This document shows, piece by piece, positions 7,994 through 14,997 of a stretch of DNA of 64,000 nucleotides. Numbering within the stretch: position 1 is the first letter of the stretch; each line of letters begins with the position of its first letter. A model generated the notes under the pieces. The model saw only the letters and a list, made by a program, of their open reading frames with translations. It searched no databases and was not told the origin of the DNA. The stretch comes from CBDEVH01 sp965243565 (GTDB taxonomy: Bacteria; Pseudomonadota; Gammaproteobacteria; Tethybacterales; Persebacteraceae). The DNA lies in contig OZ251571.1 of the NCBI GenBank assembly GCA_965243565.1, positions 1-64,000 of the forward strand. The letters are read 5' to 3'. A program made the position numbers and the translations under genes.

Positions 7994-9176
7994 GTTTTTT
8001 TATACCGCCTTCCTTGCCCTTTTATTATGGTTGAGTGCAAGCACTGCATGGGGCTACGACTTTTTATCGCCGACGCTATACGATGCTAAAAAAAACCCAA
8101 TCGCCCTTGATTCATACAGTGCATTTCCAGTCATTGACGGCATTGCACTACATTGGAACGGCACACAGTTTGAAGACGCTCAAGGCACGCTATTTACCCC
8201 GCCCATTTGGTTTGCAAAAGCCTTAAAACAAAAAGCGTTAATCGGCACATTGGTCGGCAAAGAAGGCGACAATTTAGACACCATTAACCGCATATTGCGT
8301 CAGCCCGATGCCCAAACCGCATGGCAGCGACTGCGGTTTATTGCCACCGATATTCCACAACAAAACACCCCCTTTGACGACCGTTGGAAGCACCTCACAC
8401 AATGGGTAATGACCGCCGCCACACCCTATTTGCAAAGGCAAGATAACCCTCTGGTTTTTAGCAACCCGACCGAATTACAAGCACACCTCGATACCCTTTA
8501 TCAAAACGGCAAAGGCGGATTGGTATTAAAAAAAGTGGACGAACCCTATACCAACGACGACCTTGCATTAATATTAGCCCTGCCGTATTCAGTCGGCGAA
8601 GCCATTGTACTGGCACATCGCCGTGGTCAAGGCGAATTGGCTGGGATGATGGGCAGTCTTGAGGTCGAATCAATCAATGGTGGCAAGTTTATCATCGGCA
8701 CTGGTTTTAGCCGCCTCGTCCGACAAAAACCACCCGCCGTTGACAGTTTTGTCGCCTACAAATACAAAGGCTTTACCGCCACTGGCAAGCCCAAAAGCCC
8801 CGTTTTTTTAAACCGCATCAAGAAGCAAAAAGCCATGCCGTTAATCGGTGGAATCATATCAACCACCATGGTCAGTCGGATTTTTTTATGCCTAATGTTA
8901 ATACTCTCAATACTTGACGGCACCACTCATTGGCGAGGCAAACGCCATTGGGATTTTAAATCTGCTATTGTTAGCACGGGATTACTTGGCACTTTTGTCG
9001 GTATTTGGTGGGGGCTTTATAACTTTAATACCGAGGACATTGCCAGCGGTGTTCCCGTCTTACTAGACGGACTAAAATTTGCCTTTGTAACCTCTATTAC
9101 CGGCATGGCTCTGGCAACTGTCTTATCCATCGCCCAAACAATCATAGGCAACAGAACCCGCCCCCATGTCGAGTGA
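7938..9176 (+). CDS. Inactive LigE-like domain fused to MotA/ExbB/ZorA-like channel subunit
   Basis: Unrecognised as a known fusion. Residues 20-39 are a hydrophobic signal (FFYTAFLALLLW...ASTAWG). Residues 40-298 align along their whole length with LigE ligases: VIDGIALHWNG, RFIATDIP, GGLVLKK, AHRRGQGELAGMMGSL, FIIGTGF and YKYKGFTATGKP. Every catalytic residue is lost: motif I Lys is Val65 and Arg is Ala70, motif IV Glu is Gly193, and the two motif V lysines are Ala214 and Pro216. Residues 303-405 hold three membrane segments; STGLLGTFVGIWWGL and GVPVLLDGLKFAFVTSITGM are the pore-helix signature of MotA/TolQ/ExbB/ZorA. Predicted topology puts the ligase-like domain in the periplasm. ATG 7938 lies inside acs; TTG 7950 is an alternative. 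An ATG at 8835 (residue 300) could make the channel part alone. Confidence 0.75.
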   Translation: MYPHLKTLPFWNNLKNKSKFFYTAFLALLLWLSASTAWGYDFLSPTLYDAKKNPIALDSYSAFPVIDGIALHWNGTQFEDAQGTLFTPPIWFAKALKQKALIGTLVGKEGDNLDTINRILRQPDAQTAWQRLRFIATDIPQQNTPFDDRWKHLTQWVMTAATPYLQRQDNPLVFSNPTELQAHLDTLYQNGKGGLVLKKVDEPYTNDDLALILALPYSVGEAIVLAHRRGQGELAGMMGSLEVESINGGKFIIGTGFSRLVRQKPPAVDSFVAYKYKGFTATGKPKSPVFLNRIKKQKAMPLIGGIISTTMVSRIFLCLMLILSILDGTTHWRGKRHWDFKSAIVSTGLLGTFVGIWWGLYNFNTEDIASGVPVLLDGLKFAFVTSITGMALATVLSIAQTIIGNRTRPHVE

Positions 9177-9891
9177 ACGCCAATGGATTGGCGTATCCGA
9201 TTTAATGTCGGTATTGATGATGGTTTTTTTATTCATTGCCATCGTCTTTATGTTAAAAATACAACAAGACCAACAACAACTAGCCAAAGAACACGAAGCC
9301 ATACAAGCCATTGCCATGGACTATGCCGCCACCAAAGAAGGCATACACACACAACTACAGCAAACCTTTAGCGATCATTTAAAAAAATGGAACGCCGCCA
9401 TCCTTGACAACGGTGCCATTCGCTTTAGCCGTCCGCAATCGCTATTTTCGGTAGGTAGCAGCGATCTGACGCCTACTTTTCAATCTGACTTAAACAAGTT
9501 TTTTCCGCAATATATCACCCTACTCGCCAGCAGCAAATGGAAAAACGAAATAGAAGAAATTCGCATAGAAGGGCACACCTCTAGCGACTGGAAAGGCGGC
9601 GAAGCCAGCGATACGCAACGTTATTTACACAACGCCCAGCTATCACAAGCGCGGGCTTTTGCCGTACTCGAATACGTCTATAACCTACCTGCCGTTGCCG
9701 AGCACCGTCCTTGGTTAAAAACAGTCTTACGCGCCACAGGTGCGTCATCTGCCAAACCTGCCTTGGTTAATGGAATCGAAGACGAAAGCCAATCACGACG
9801 GGTAGAGTTCAGTGCCAAAACACGGTCAGAAGAAAAAATAAAAGCCATTCTACAAAACTTAGAACGCAATTTACCTATTGGTAATATATAA
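9166..9891 (+). CDS. MotB/ZorB-like OmpA-domain membrane protein
   Basis: Likely stator-type partner of the preceding gene, which it overlaps by 11 bases. A short N terminus leads into one membrane helix, WIGVSDLMSVLMMVFLFIAI, whose Asp12 matches the ion-carrying aspartate of MotB/ZorB-type proteins. A charged, Gln-rich stretch (about residues 35-75) looks coiled-coil. The rest is an OmpA-like peptidoglycan-binding domain: IRIEGHTSSDW, LSQARAFAVLEYV, LRATGASSAKP and SRRVEFSA. Topology is N-in with the OmpA domain in the periplasm. The gene ends two bases from the convergent aceF stop. By family, MotA/MotB-type pairs use ion flow to drive motion or force; what this pair drives is unknown. No ZorC, ZorD or ZorE is nearby. 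Confidence 0.85.
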   Translation: MSSERQWIGVSDLMSVLMMVFLFIAIVFMLKIQQDQQQLAKEHEAIQAIAMDYAATKEGIHTQLQQTFSDHLKKWNAAILDNGAIRFSRPQSLFSVGSSDLTPTFQSDLNKFFPQYITLLASSKWKNEIEEIRIEGHTSSDWKGGEASDTQRYLHNAQLSQARAFAVLEYVYNLPAVAEHRPWLKTVLRATGASSAKPALVNGIEDESQSRRVEFSAKTRSEEKIKAILQNLERNLPIGNI

Positions 9892-9893
9892 AA

Positions 9894-11564
9894 CTACACC
9901 GACAGGCGGCGTATATCTGATAGTAAAGCAGAGTAATACGTAATAAAGCGAGCACCTTCAGCACCGTCCACTACCCGATGGTCATACGACAAAGCCAGTG
10001 GCAGTTTTAGGCGTGGCACAAATGCAGTGCCATCCCAATGAGGCTCCATATTAGAACGCCCAACACCTAAAATAGCGACTTCGGGCAAGTTAATAATCGG
10101 CGTAAAATGGCTCCCGCCAATCCCTCCCAATGATGAAATAGTAAAACAACCGCCTTGCATTGAGCTACGGGGTAGTTTGCCGTCTCGTGCCAAACCGCTG
10201 ATTTCGCTTAACTCACGCGCAATATCGGCAATGCCTTTATTGTCCACATGTCGTAAGACAGGAACGACCAAACCATTCGGTGTATCTACTGCCACACCGA
10301 TATTAAAATATTTTTTAAGCACTAGATTTTCGCCATCTGCTTTTAGTGAGGCGTTAAATCGAGGGAATTGTTTTAAAGCAATCGCCGCCGCTTTAATAAA
10401 AAACGCCAACGGAGTCATTTTATAGCCTTGCTTTTTTGTTTCTGCTGCCAACGATTGGCGGAACTCTTCCATATCGGTAATATCGGCATTGCTCAATTGT
10501 GTTACATGCGGTGCCAATAACCAATTACGATGGAGATTACTAGCAGATAATTTATTAATACGAGAAAGTTTTTTCTCTTCGACCTCACCAAACTGCGTAA
10601 AATCAATATCTGCCATTACTGGCAAGCCATGCGTTGCGACAGTGTTATTTTCCTTTGCTTGAATGATCTCTTTAACATACAGTTTAACATCCTCTTTTTG
10701 GACGCGTCTGTTTTTGCCGCTGCCTTTTATCTTGTTTAAATCAACCCCCAATTCACGTGCTAACCGTCGTACTGCTGGGCCGGCATAGGGCTTGCCACCA
10801 TAGCTGGGTTTGGGTAATTCTGTATTTGCTGGTGATGGAGTGAGCGGTTTATCTTCGGTGGGCTGCGCTGCCATCGGCGGGCTAGGCGGGGAGGCAGCTA
10901 GGGGAGTATTGTCAGGGGTAGGGGCAATAGGGGCAATAGGAGCAGAAGCCAATGGTCGAACAACCACCATTAAATCGCCCTCGCTAATTTTATCGCCGAC
11001 ATTAATCAACAGTTTTTCGACCACACCACTTACCGATGACGGCACATCCATCGACGCTTTATCCGACTCCAACGTTATAATTGATTGTTCTTTTTGTATC
11101 TCATCGCCAACAGCAACCAATACCTCGATAACCTCTATATTTGCAAAATCACCTATATTAGGGACATAAACATCTTCAGTCTTAGCGGTATTTATGGCAG
11201 CATTATCAGCATTGCTTGGCATGGGGCTGGGGGATACGTCAGGGGTATCTGTAGCAGCAGGGCGGACTTGCTCATCTGATTTATCCGATGTACCCGATGT
11301 ATCTGACGCTTTGGCGGCGGTAGCGGTTACGGCATCATCCACCTTGACAATGGCAGACCCAATACCCACTTTCTCACCAACATTAACCAATAGCTCGGTT
11401 ACGGTACCAGCACACGGCGATGGAATATCCATACTCGCTTTATCCGATTCCAGTGTAATAAGTGACTGCTCAACCTCAATAACATCGCCAACAGCGACTA
11501 AAATTTCAATGATTTCAACACTCTCAAAATCACCTATAGACGGAACCACAACAACTTGTGACAT
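9894..11564 (-). CDS. aceF: Pyruvate dehydrogenase E2, dihydrolipoyllysine acetyltransferase
   Basis: Core subunit of the pyruvate dehydrogenase complex; transfers acetyl from lipoyl-lysine to CoA. Two lipoyl domains are present (about residues 3-75 and 130-203), each with the LESDKASMD lipoylation site (first lysine at 42). Pro/Ala-rich linkers follow, then the E1/E3-binding domain (YAGPAVRRLARELGVDL...GSGKNRRVQKED) and the catalytic domain ending with the SYDHRVVDGAEGARF active site. The catalytic domain is complete. aceE and lpd are not adjacent: fdx lies upstream on the opposite strand. It has its own promoter and an AGGAG binding site, so it appears to be transcribed alone, which is unusual. 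Confidence 0.95.
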   Translation of the reverse strand: MSQVVVVPSIGDFESVEIIEILVAVGDVIEVEQSLITLESDKASMDIPSPCAGTVTELLVNVGEKVGIGSAIVKVDDAVTATAAKASDTSGTSDKSDEQVRPAATDTPDVSPSPMPSNADNAAINTAKTEDVYVPNIGDFANIEVIEVLVAVGDEIQKEQSIITLESDKASMDVPSSVSGVVEKLLINVGDKISEGDLMVVVRPLASAPIAPIAPTPDNTPLAASPPSPPMAAQPTEDKPLTPSPANTELPKPSYGGKPYAGPAVRRLARELGVDLNKIKGSGKNRRVQKEDVKLYVKEIIQAKENNTVATHGLPVMADIDFTQFGEVEEKKLSRINKLSASNLHRNWLLAPHVTQLSNADITDMEEFRQSLAAETKKQGYKMTPLAFFIKAAAIALKQFPRFNASLKADGENLVLKKYFNIGVAVDTPNGLVVPVLRHVDNKGIADIARELSEISGLARDGKLPRSSMQGGCFTISSLGGIGGSHFTPIINLPEVAILGVGRSNMEPHWDGTAFVPRLKLPLALSYDHRVVDGAEGARFITYYSALLSDIRRLSV

Positions 11565-11590
11565 ATTCTTTTTTTCTCCTATTCATGTGC

Positions 11591-11619
11591 ATTGTACATA
11601 ATCCCTTCATTTTTTGCAA
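11591..11619 (-). promoter_or_regulatory. aceF promoter
   Basis: On the minus strand TTGCAA (-35) and TACAAT (-10) are separated by exactly 17 bases. The predicted start is about 20 bases before the aceF ATG, and AGGAG lies in the short leader. The rest of the fdx-aceF spacer (about 150 bases) shows no other clear element. Confidence 0.55.
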
Positions 11620-11774
11620 AGTAAGCGACAAAGCCGCGCCCCGCAACCTTGTGTATCGGTTCATTTTCTTGGTTTTTTGCCGTACAAACAAAGGAAAAAA
11701 TCGCTTACTACTTACTTTTTGGCTGATAACAAAAGCAACACTGACAGATTCTTATTTATTTTTGGTTTTGTGTG

Positions 11775-11780
11775 TAGAAT
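11775..11780 (+). promoter_or_regulatory. -10 box of fdx (leaderless)
   Basis: TAGAAT ends 7 bases before the fdx ATG at 11788 and there is no Shine-Dalgarno sequence between them. The -35 region is weak (TTATTT at 17 bases). Confidence 0.35.
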
Positions 11781-11787
11781 CAGCGTT

Positions 11788-12126
11788 ATGCCAATAATTA
11801 CTGTTTTACCACATGCCGATTTATGCCCTGAAGGGGCTTCTTTTAGCCTTGATACTGGAATATCCATTTGCGATGGCTTATTAAAAAATGGAATCGACAT
11901 CGAACACGCCTGCGAAAAATCTTGTGCTTGTACCACCTGCCATATCGTTGTTCAGCAAGGCTTTGTCTCACTAACCGAGGCAACCGAAGACGAAGAAGAC
12001 CTTTTAGATAGAGCATGGGGGCTGACACCCTCATCCAGATTATCATGTCAATCATTAATGGGCAACGACGATTTAACCATACAAATTCCCCGCTACACCA
12101 TTAACCACGCAAGGGAGCATCACTAA
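11788..12126 (+). CDS. fdx: ISC-type [2Fe-2S] ferredoxin
   Basis: Electron carrier for iron-sulfur cluster assembly by the ISC machinery. Cluster ligands are Cys42, Cys48 and Cys51 in CEKSCACTTCH and Cys87 in RLSCQS, the same numbering as E. coli Fdx, which also fixes the start at 11788 (112 residues). An open frame continues 174 bases upstream but has no family similarity. It overlaps iscX by one base (TAATG). The rest of the isc operon (iscRSUA-hscBA) is not beside it, so fdx-iscX is a detached tail of that operon. Confidence 0.93.
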   Translation: MPIITVLPHADLCPEGASFSLDTGISICDGLLKNGIDIEHACEKSCACTTCHIVVQQGFVSLTEATEDEEDLLDRAWGLTPSSRLSCQSLMGNDDLTIQIPRYTINHAREHH

Positions 12127-12323
12127 TGCGGTGGACTGATTCGCTTGACATTGCGATTGAATTAATGGACACCTATCCCGACACCGACCCTCAATACGTG
12201 CGATTTACCGATTTGCACACGTGGGTTTGTGCATTGCCCGATTTTGACGATGATCCAGAAAAATCCAACGAGCGTATTCTCGAGGCTATTCAGACAAAAT
12301 GGCTAGAAGAAGCACGTGACTAG
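12126..12323 (+). CDS. iscX: Fe-S cluster assembly protein IscX
   Basis: Small acidic protein that binds IscS and iron and modulates ISC cluster assembly. The 65 residues match the family end to end: MRWTDSLDIAIELMD, VRFTDLHTWVCALPDFDDD and SNERILEAIQTKWLEEA. It is co-transcribed with fdx, whose stop overlaps its ATG. Confidence 0.93.
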   Translation: MRWTDSLDIAIELMDTYPDTDPQYVRFTDLHTWVCALPDFDDDPEKSNERILEAIQTKWLEEARD

Positions 12324-12357
12324 GCAATTTTTTTAACAACTCTCTGAGGCAATTTTT

Positions 12358-13167
12358 TTGTTTGATCCTATTGTTATTTCATTTGTTCTTTTTGGTTTTT
12401 TGTGGGGCAGTTTTTTAAACGTCGTCATCCACCGTCTACCTTTAATCGACATTGCTGGGCTGCGTTTACGCACTCCTTATACCTTATCGTTTTTGGCATG
12501 GCCCCCTTCTTTCTGCCCCAAGTGCAAAAAAAGCATTAGACCATGGCACAACATCCCCGTACTTAGTTATTTACTTCTAGGCGGTAAAGGTGCTTGTTGC
12601 AAATTGCCGATTCGTCTGCGTTATTTGGTCATCGAAATCCTTGGTGGCGTTATATTTTACGCTGCTATTTATTACAGCAGTTCTTGGTTAGGTTTTTTAT
12701 TTTTAGTGGCATTTTTTAGCATTCTATTAGTCGCTTCAGTCATTGACTTATACCGCTATTATTTACTTGATGTACTGACCTTGCCATTATTATGGCTGGG
12801 CTTACTTGCCAATATTAATTCCGAATACGCTTTATTACCAGACGCCGTTTTAGGTGCTGTTTTGGGTTATAGTGTACTGCTCATCCTTGGCTCTATTGTC
12901 TCAAAAATAATGGGCAAACTCGCAATGGGCGGTGGCGATTTAAAGCTAGCTGCCGCTTTAGGTGCGTGGCTAGGCTGGCAAGATCTACCCGCTGTTTTCT
13001 TTATCGGCTCGATACTGGCTATTGGATTTGCTGGATTTCGTCGCATCATCCGCGGTCGTCATAAAAGGCAGATTCCCTTTGGGCCTTGTTTATCGGCAGC
13101 TGGCATAATCATGTTACTTTATGGTGAGGACATCATGACACGTTATTGGCAATATGTTTTAAAATGA
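12358..13167 (+). CDS. pilD: Type IV prepilin peptidase / N-methyltransferase
   Basis: Inner-membrane aspartyl protease (A24) that cleaves the leader of type IV pilins and pseudopilins and methylates the new N terminus. The start is TTG, with GAGG eight bases upstream. The cytoplasmic loop has CPKC at 53-56, followed by RPWHNIPVLSYLLL; the second pair, normally C-x-x-C, reads GACCK (cysteines 80 and 81). Catalytic aspartates are Asp130 (SVIDLYRYYLLD) and Asp194 in GGGDLKL. About eight membrane helices are predicted; 269 residues is normal. It overlaps coaE by four bases, the usual pilD-coaE order, but pilB and pilC are absent. The three pseudopilins at 57.7-61.4 kb are plausible substrates. 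Confidence 0.92.
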   Translation: MFDPIVISFVLFGFLWGSFLNVVIHRLPLIDIAGLRLRTPYTLSFLAWPPSFCPKCKKSIRPWHNIPVLSYLLLGGKGACCKLPIRLRYLVIEILGGVIFYAAIYYSSSWLGFLFLVAFFSILLVASVIDLYRYYLLDVLTLPLLWLGLLANINSEYALLPDAVLGAVLGYSVLLILGSIVSKIMGKLAMGGGDLKLAAALGAWLGWQDLPAVFFIGSILAIGFAGFRRIIRGRHKRQIPFGPCLSAAGIIMLLYGEDIMTRYWQYVLK

Positions 13168-13769
13168 GCCGTTATCGGGTTGGTTTAACTGGCGGAATCG
13201 CAAGCGGCAAAAGCACTGTTGGTAAAATTTTTCAAACCCTTGGTATTGACGTTATCGATACCGACACCATTGCCGCAACACTCACACAACCCAATGGTGA
13301 GGCACTTGAGCCATTACGCGAAGCTTTGGGCGACTGGGCATTTACCAAAGACGGCATTTTTGACCGAGCAAGCGTTCGCCAACGCGTTTTTGACCAGCCC
13401 GATTTACGCCGCCGCCTAGAATCCGTTTTGCACCCTTTAATTCGTCAGCAATTATTAGTACAAATGCAACAAGCAACATCGCCTTATGTTATTGGCATCG
13501 TGCCATTAATAAAAGACAAAGCAACATGGAAGCCTTTTTTTCATCGATTGGTAGCAATGGACATTGACGAAGCCAAGCAAATAGCCCGTGCTGAGCAACG
13601 TGATAAAAAACAAGACGTCCAAAAAATAATGGAAGCCCAAATCACCGCTGATGAACGGCGTAAAATTGCCGACGACATCATTTACAATAACGAAAGTCAC
13701 CATCACTTAAAAACCAGCATTGACAATCTTCATCTCTACTATAGCAAATTAGCAAGTACACTACTATAA
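13164..13769 (+). CDS. coaE: Dephospho-CoA kinase
   Basis: Final step of coenzyme A synthesis: phosphorylates the ribose 3'-hydroxyl of dephospho-CoA. The N-terminal P-loop is VGLTGGIASGKSTVGK and the dTD motif DVIDTDTIA follows, then FDRASVRQRVF and HPLIRQQL, all typical. The 201 residues match the family. Start 13164 (MSRYRVGLTGG) overlaps the pilD stop as ATGA; the earlier in-frame ATG at 13146 is inside pilD. Confidence 0.94.
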   Translation: MSRYRVGLTGGIASGKSTVGKIFQTLGIDVIDTDTIAATLTQPNGEALEPLREALGDWAFTKDGIFDRASVRQRVFDQPDLRRRLESVLHPLIRQQLLVQMQQATSPYVIGIVPLIKDKATWKPFFHRLVAMDIDEAKQIARAEQRDKKQDVQKIMEAQITADERRKIADDIIYNNESHHHLKTSIDNLHLYYSKLASTLL

Positions 13770-13786
13770 AAAAACAAAGGTCTATC

Positions 13787-14383
13787 ATGAGCAACAGAAC
13801 CAGCAACATTCAACGAAAAACCAACGAAACCGACATCACCCTATCGCTCCAACTTGACGGTGATACCAACAGTGCCAACACTGACATTAACAGTGGCATT
13901 GCTTTTTTTGACCATATGCTCGACCAAATTTCACGGCATGGGCAAATCGCGCTGGCATTAAACGCCATAGGCGATTTGTCAATCGACGCGCACCACACGG
14001 TTGAAGACTGCGGCATTGCATTGGGACAAGCATTGTCCGAAGCATTGGGCAACAAAGCCGGCATTCGCCGTTTTGCTCATGCCTACGCCCCACTAGACGA
14101 ATCACTAGCACGAGTGGTAATAGACCTCTCGGGCAGACCCTCGTTAAACTACCACGTTACGTTATCACGCAACGCCATTGGTGGTATTGATTCCGACTTA
14201 TTCCGTGAGTTTTTTCAGGCAGTAGTTAACAATGCAAAAATCACCGTTCACATCGACCTTATCCGTGGAACCAATGCCCACCACCAAATCGAAGCCATAT
14301 TTAAAGCATTTGGCTTGGCTTTAAAATCTGCCATAACCACCGACAATCAACAAAACATTCCTTCGACCAAAGGTGTTTTATGA
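13787..14383 (+). CDS. hisB: Imidazoleglycerol-phosphate dehydratase
   Basis: Sixth step of histidine synthesis, in the one-domain form (198 residues) without the N-terminal histidinol phosphatase of enterics. Manganese-binding histidines are in FFDHMLDQISRHG and DAHHTVEDCGIALG, repeated later as RGTNAHHQIEAIFKAFG. It overlaps hisH by four bases. hisA and hisF, which usually follow hisH, are missing here. Confidence 0.95.
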   Translation: MSNRTSNIQRKTNETDITLSLQLDGDTNSANTDINSGIAFFDHMLDQISRHGQIALALNAIGDLSIDAHHTVEDCGIALGQALSEALGNKAGIRRFAHAYAPLDESLARVVIDLSGRPSLNYHVTLSRNAIGGIDSDLFREFFQAVVNNAKITVHIDLIRGTNAHHQIEAIFKAFGLALKSAITTDNQQNIPSTKGVL

Positions 14384-14997
14384 CACAAATAGCGGTTGTC
14401 AACTGTGGCATGGGCAATCTGCATTCTGCCCTTGCTGGTGTGAAACGAGCAGCCCCAAACGTTACTGCCACACTCACAAGCACCGCTGACGAAATACATC
14501 AAGCCGACAAAATTATATTCCCCGGTGATGGGCATTTTGGTGCTTGTATGCAACAAATCGACCGCTTGCAACTACGCGATGCGCTCATTGAAGCCGCCCA
14601 GACCAAACCATTTTTAGGCATTTGTGTGGGGATGCAAGTACTATTCGCCAACAGCGAAGAAGCCCCAAACGTCAATGGTTTGGGTATTTTTAGCGACACC
14701 ATCCGCCGCTTTGCTGTTAGTCCATCGTACAAAGTACCGCATATGGGTTGGAACACTGTAGAGCAACACCAAGCGGGGCCCATTACCGACACCATTGCCA
14801 AAAACCAACGGTTTTACTTTATACACTCTTACTACGCCCCCATTGGCGACTCAACGCTTATAAAAACCAATTATCAAACTGACTTTTCTGCCATTGTTGG
14901 CAAGAACAAACTCATTGCCACCCAATTTCACCCCGAAAAAAGCGGATTAGGCGGCATTGCCTTACTACGGCAATTTATTACGCAAAATTATGACTAA
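14380..14997 (+). CDS. hisH: Imidazole glycerol phosphate synthase, glutamine amidotransferase subunit
   Basis: Hydrolyses glutamine and channels ammonia to HisF. Class I amidotransferase triad: nucleophile Cys82 in FLGICVGMQVLF and the His-Glu pair in ATQFHPEKSG near residue 187. VVNCGMGNLHS is the usual N-terminal strand-turn. 205 residues. Its partner hisF is not in the window; mutS starts inside its last codons. Confidence 0.95.
   Translation: MTQIAVVNCGMGNLHSALAGVKRAAPNVTATLTSTADEIHQADKIIFPGDGHFGACMQQIDRLQLRDALIEAAQTKPFLGICVGMQVLFANSEEAPNVNGLGIFSDTIRRFAVSPSYKVPHMGWNTVEQHQAGPITDTIAKNQRFYFIHSYYAPIGDSTLIKTNYQTDFSAIVGKNKLIATQFHPEKSGLGGIALLRQFITQNYD

Noticed and set aside
7938..9891. A Zorya phage-defence system
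   Set aside because: The A/B pair resembles ZorA/ZorB in the membrane core, but there is no ZorC, ZorD or ZorE, the long cytoplasmic ZorA tail is missing, and an exported ligase-like domain is present instead.
10810..11601. Plus-strand Ser/Thr/Gly-rich open frames opposite aceF
   Set aside because: They mirror the repetitive lipoyl domains and linkers of aceF and have no start signals.
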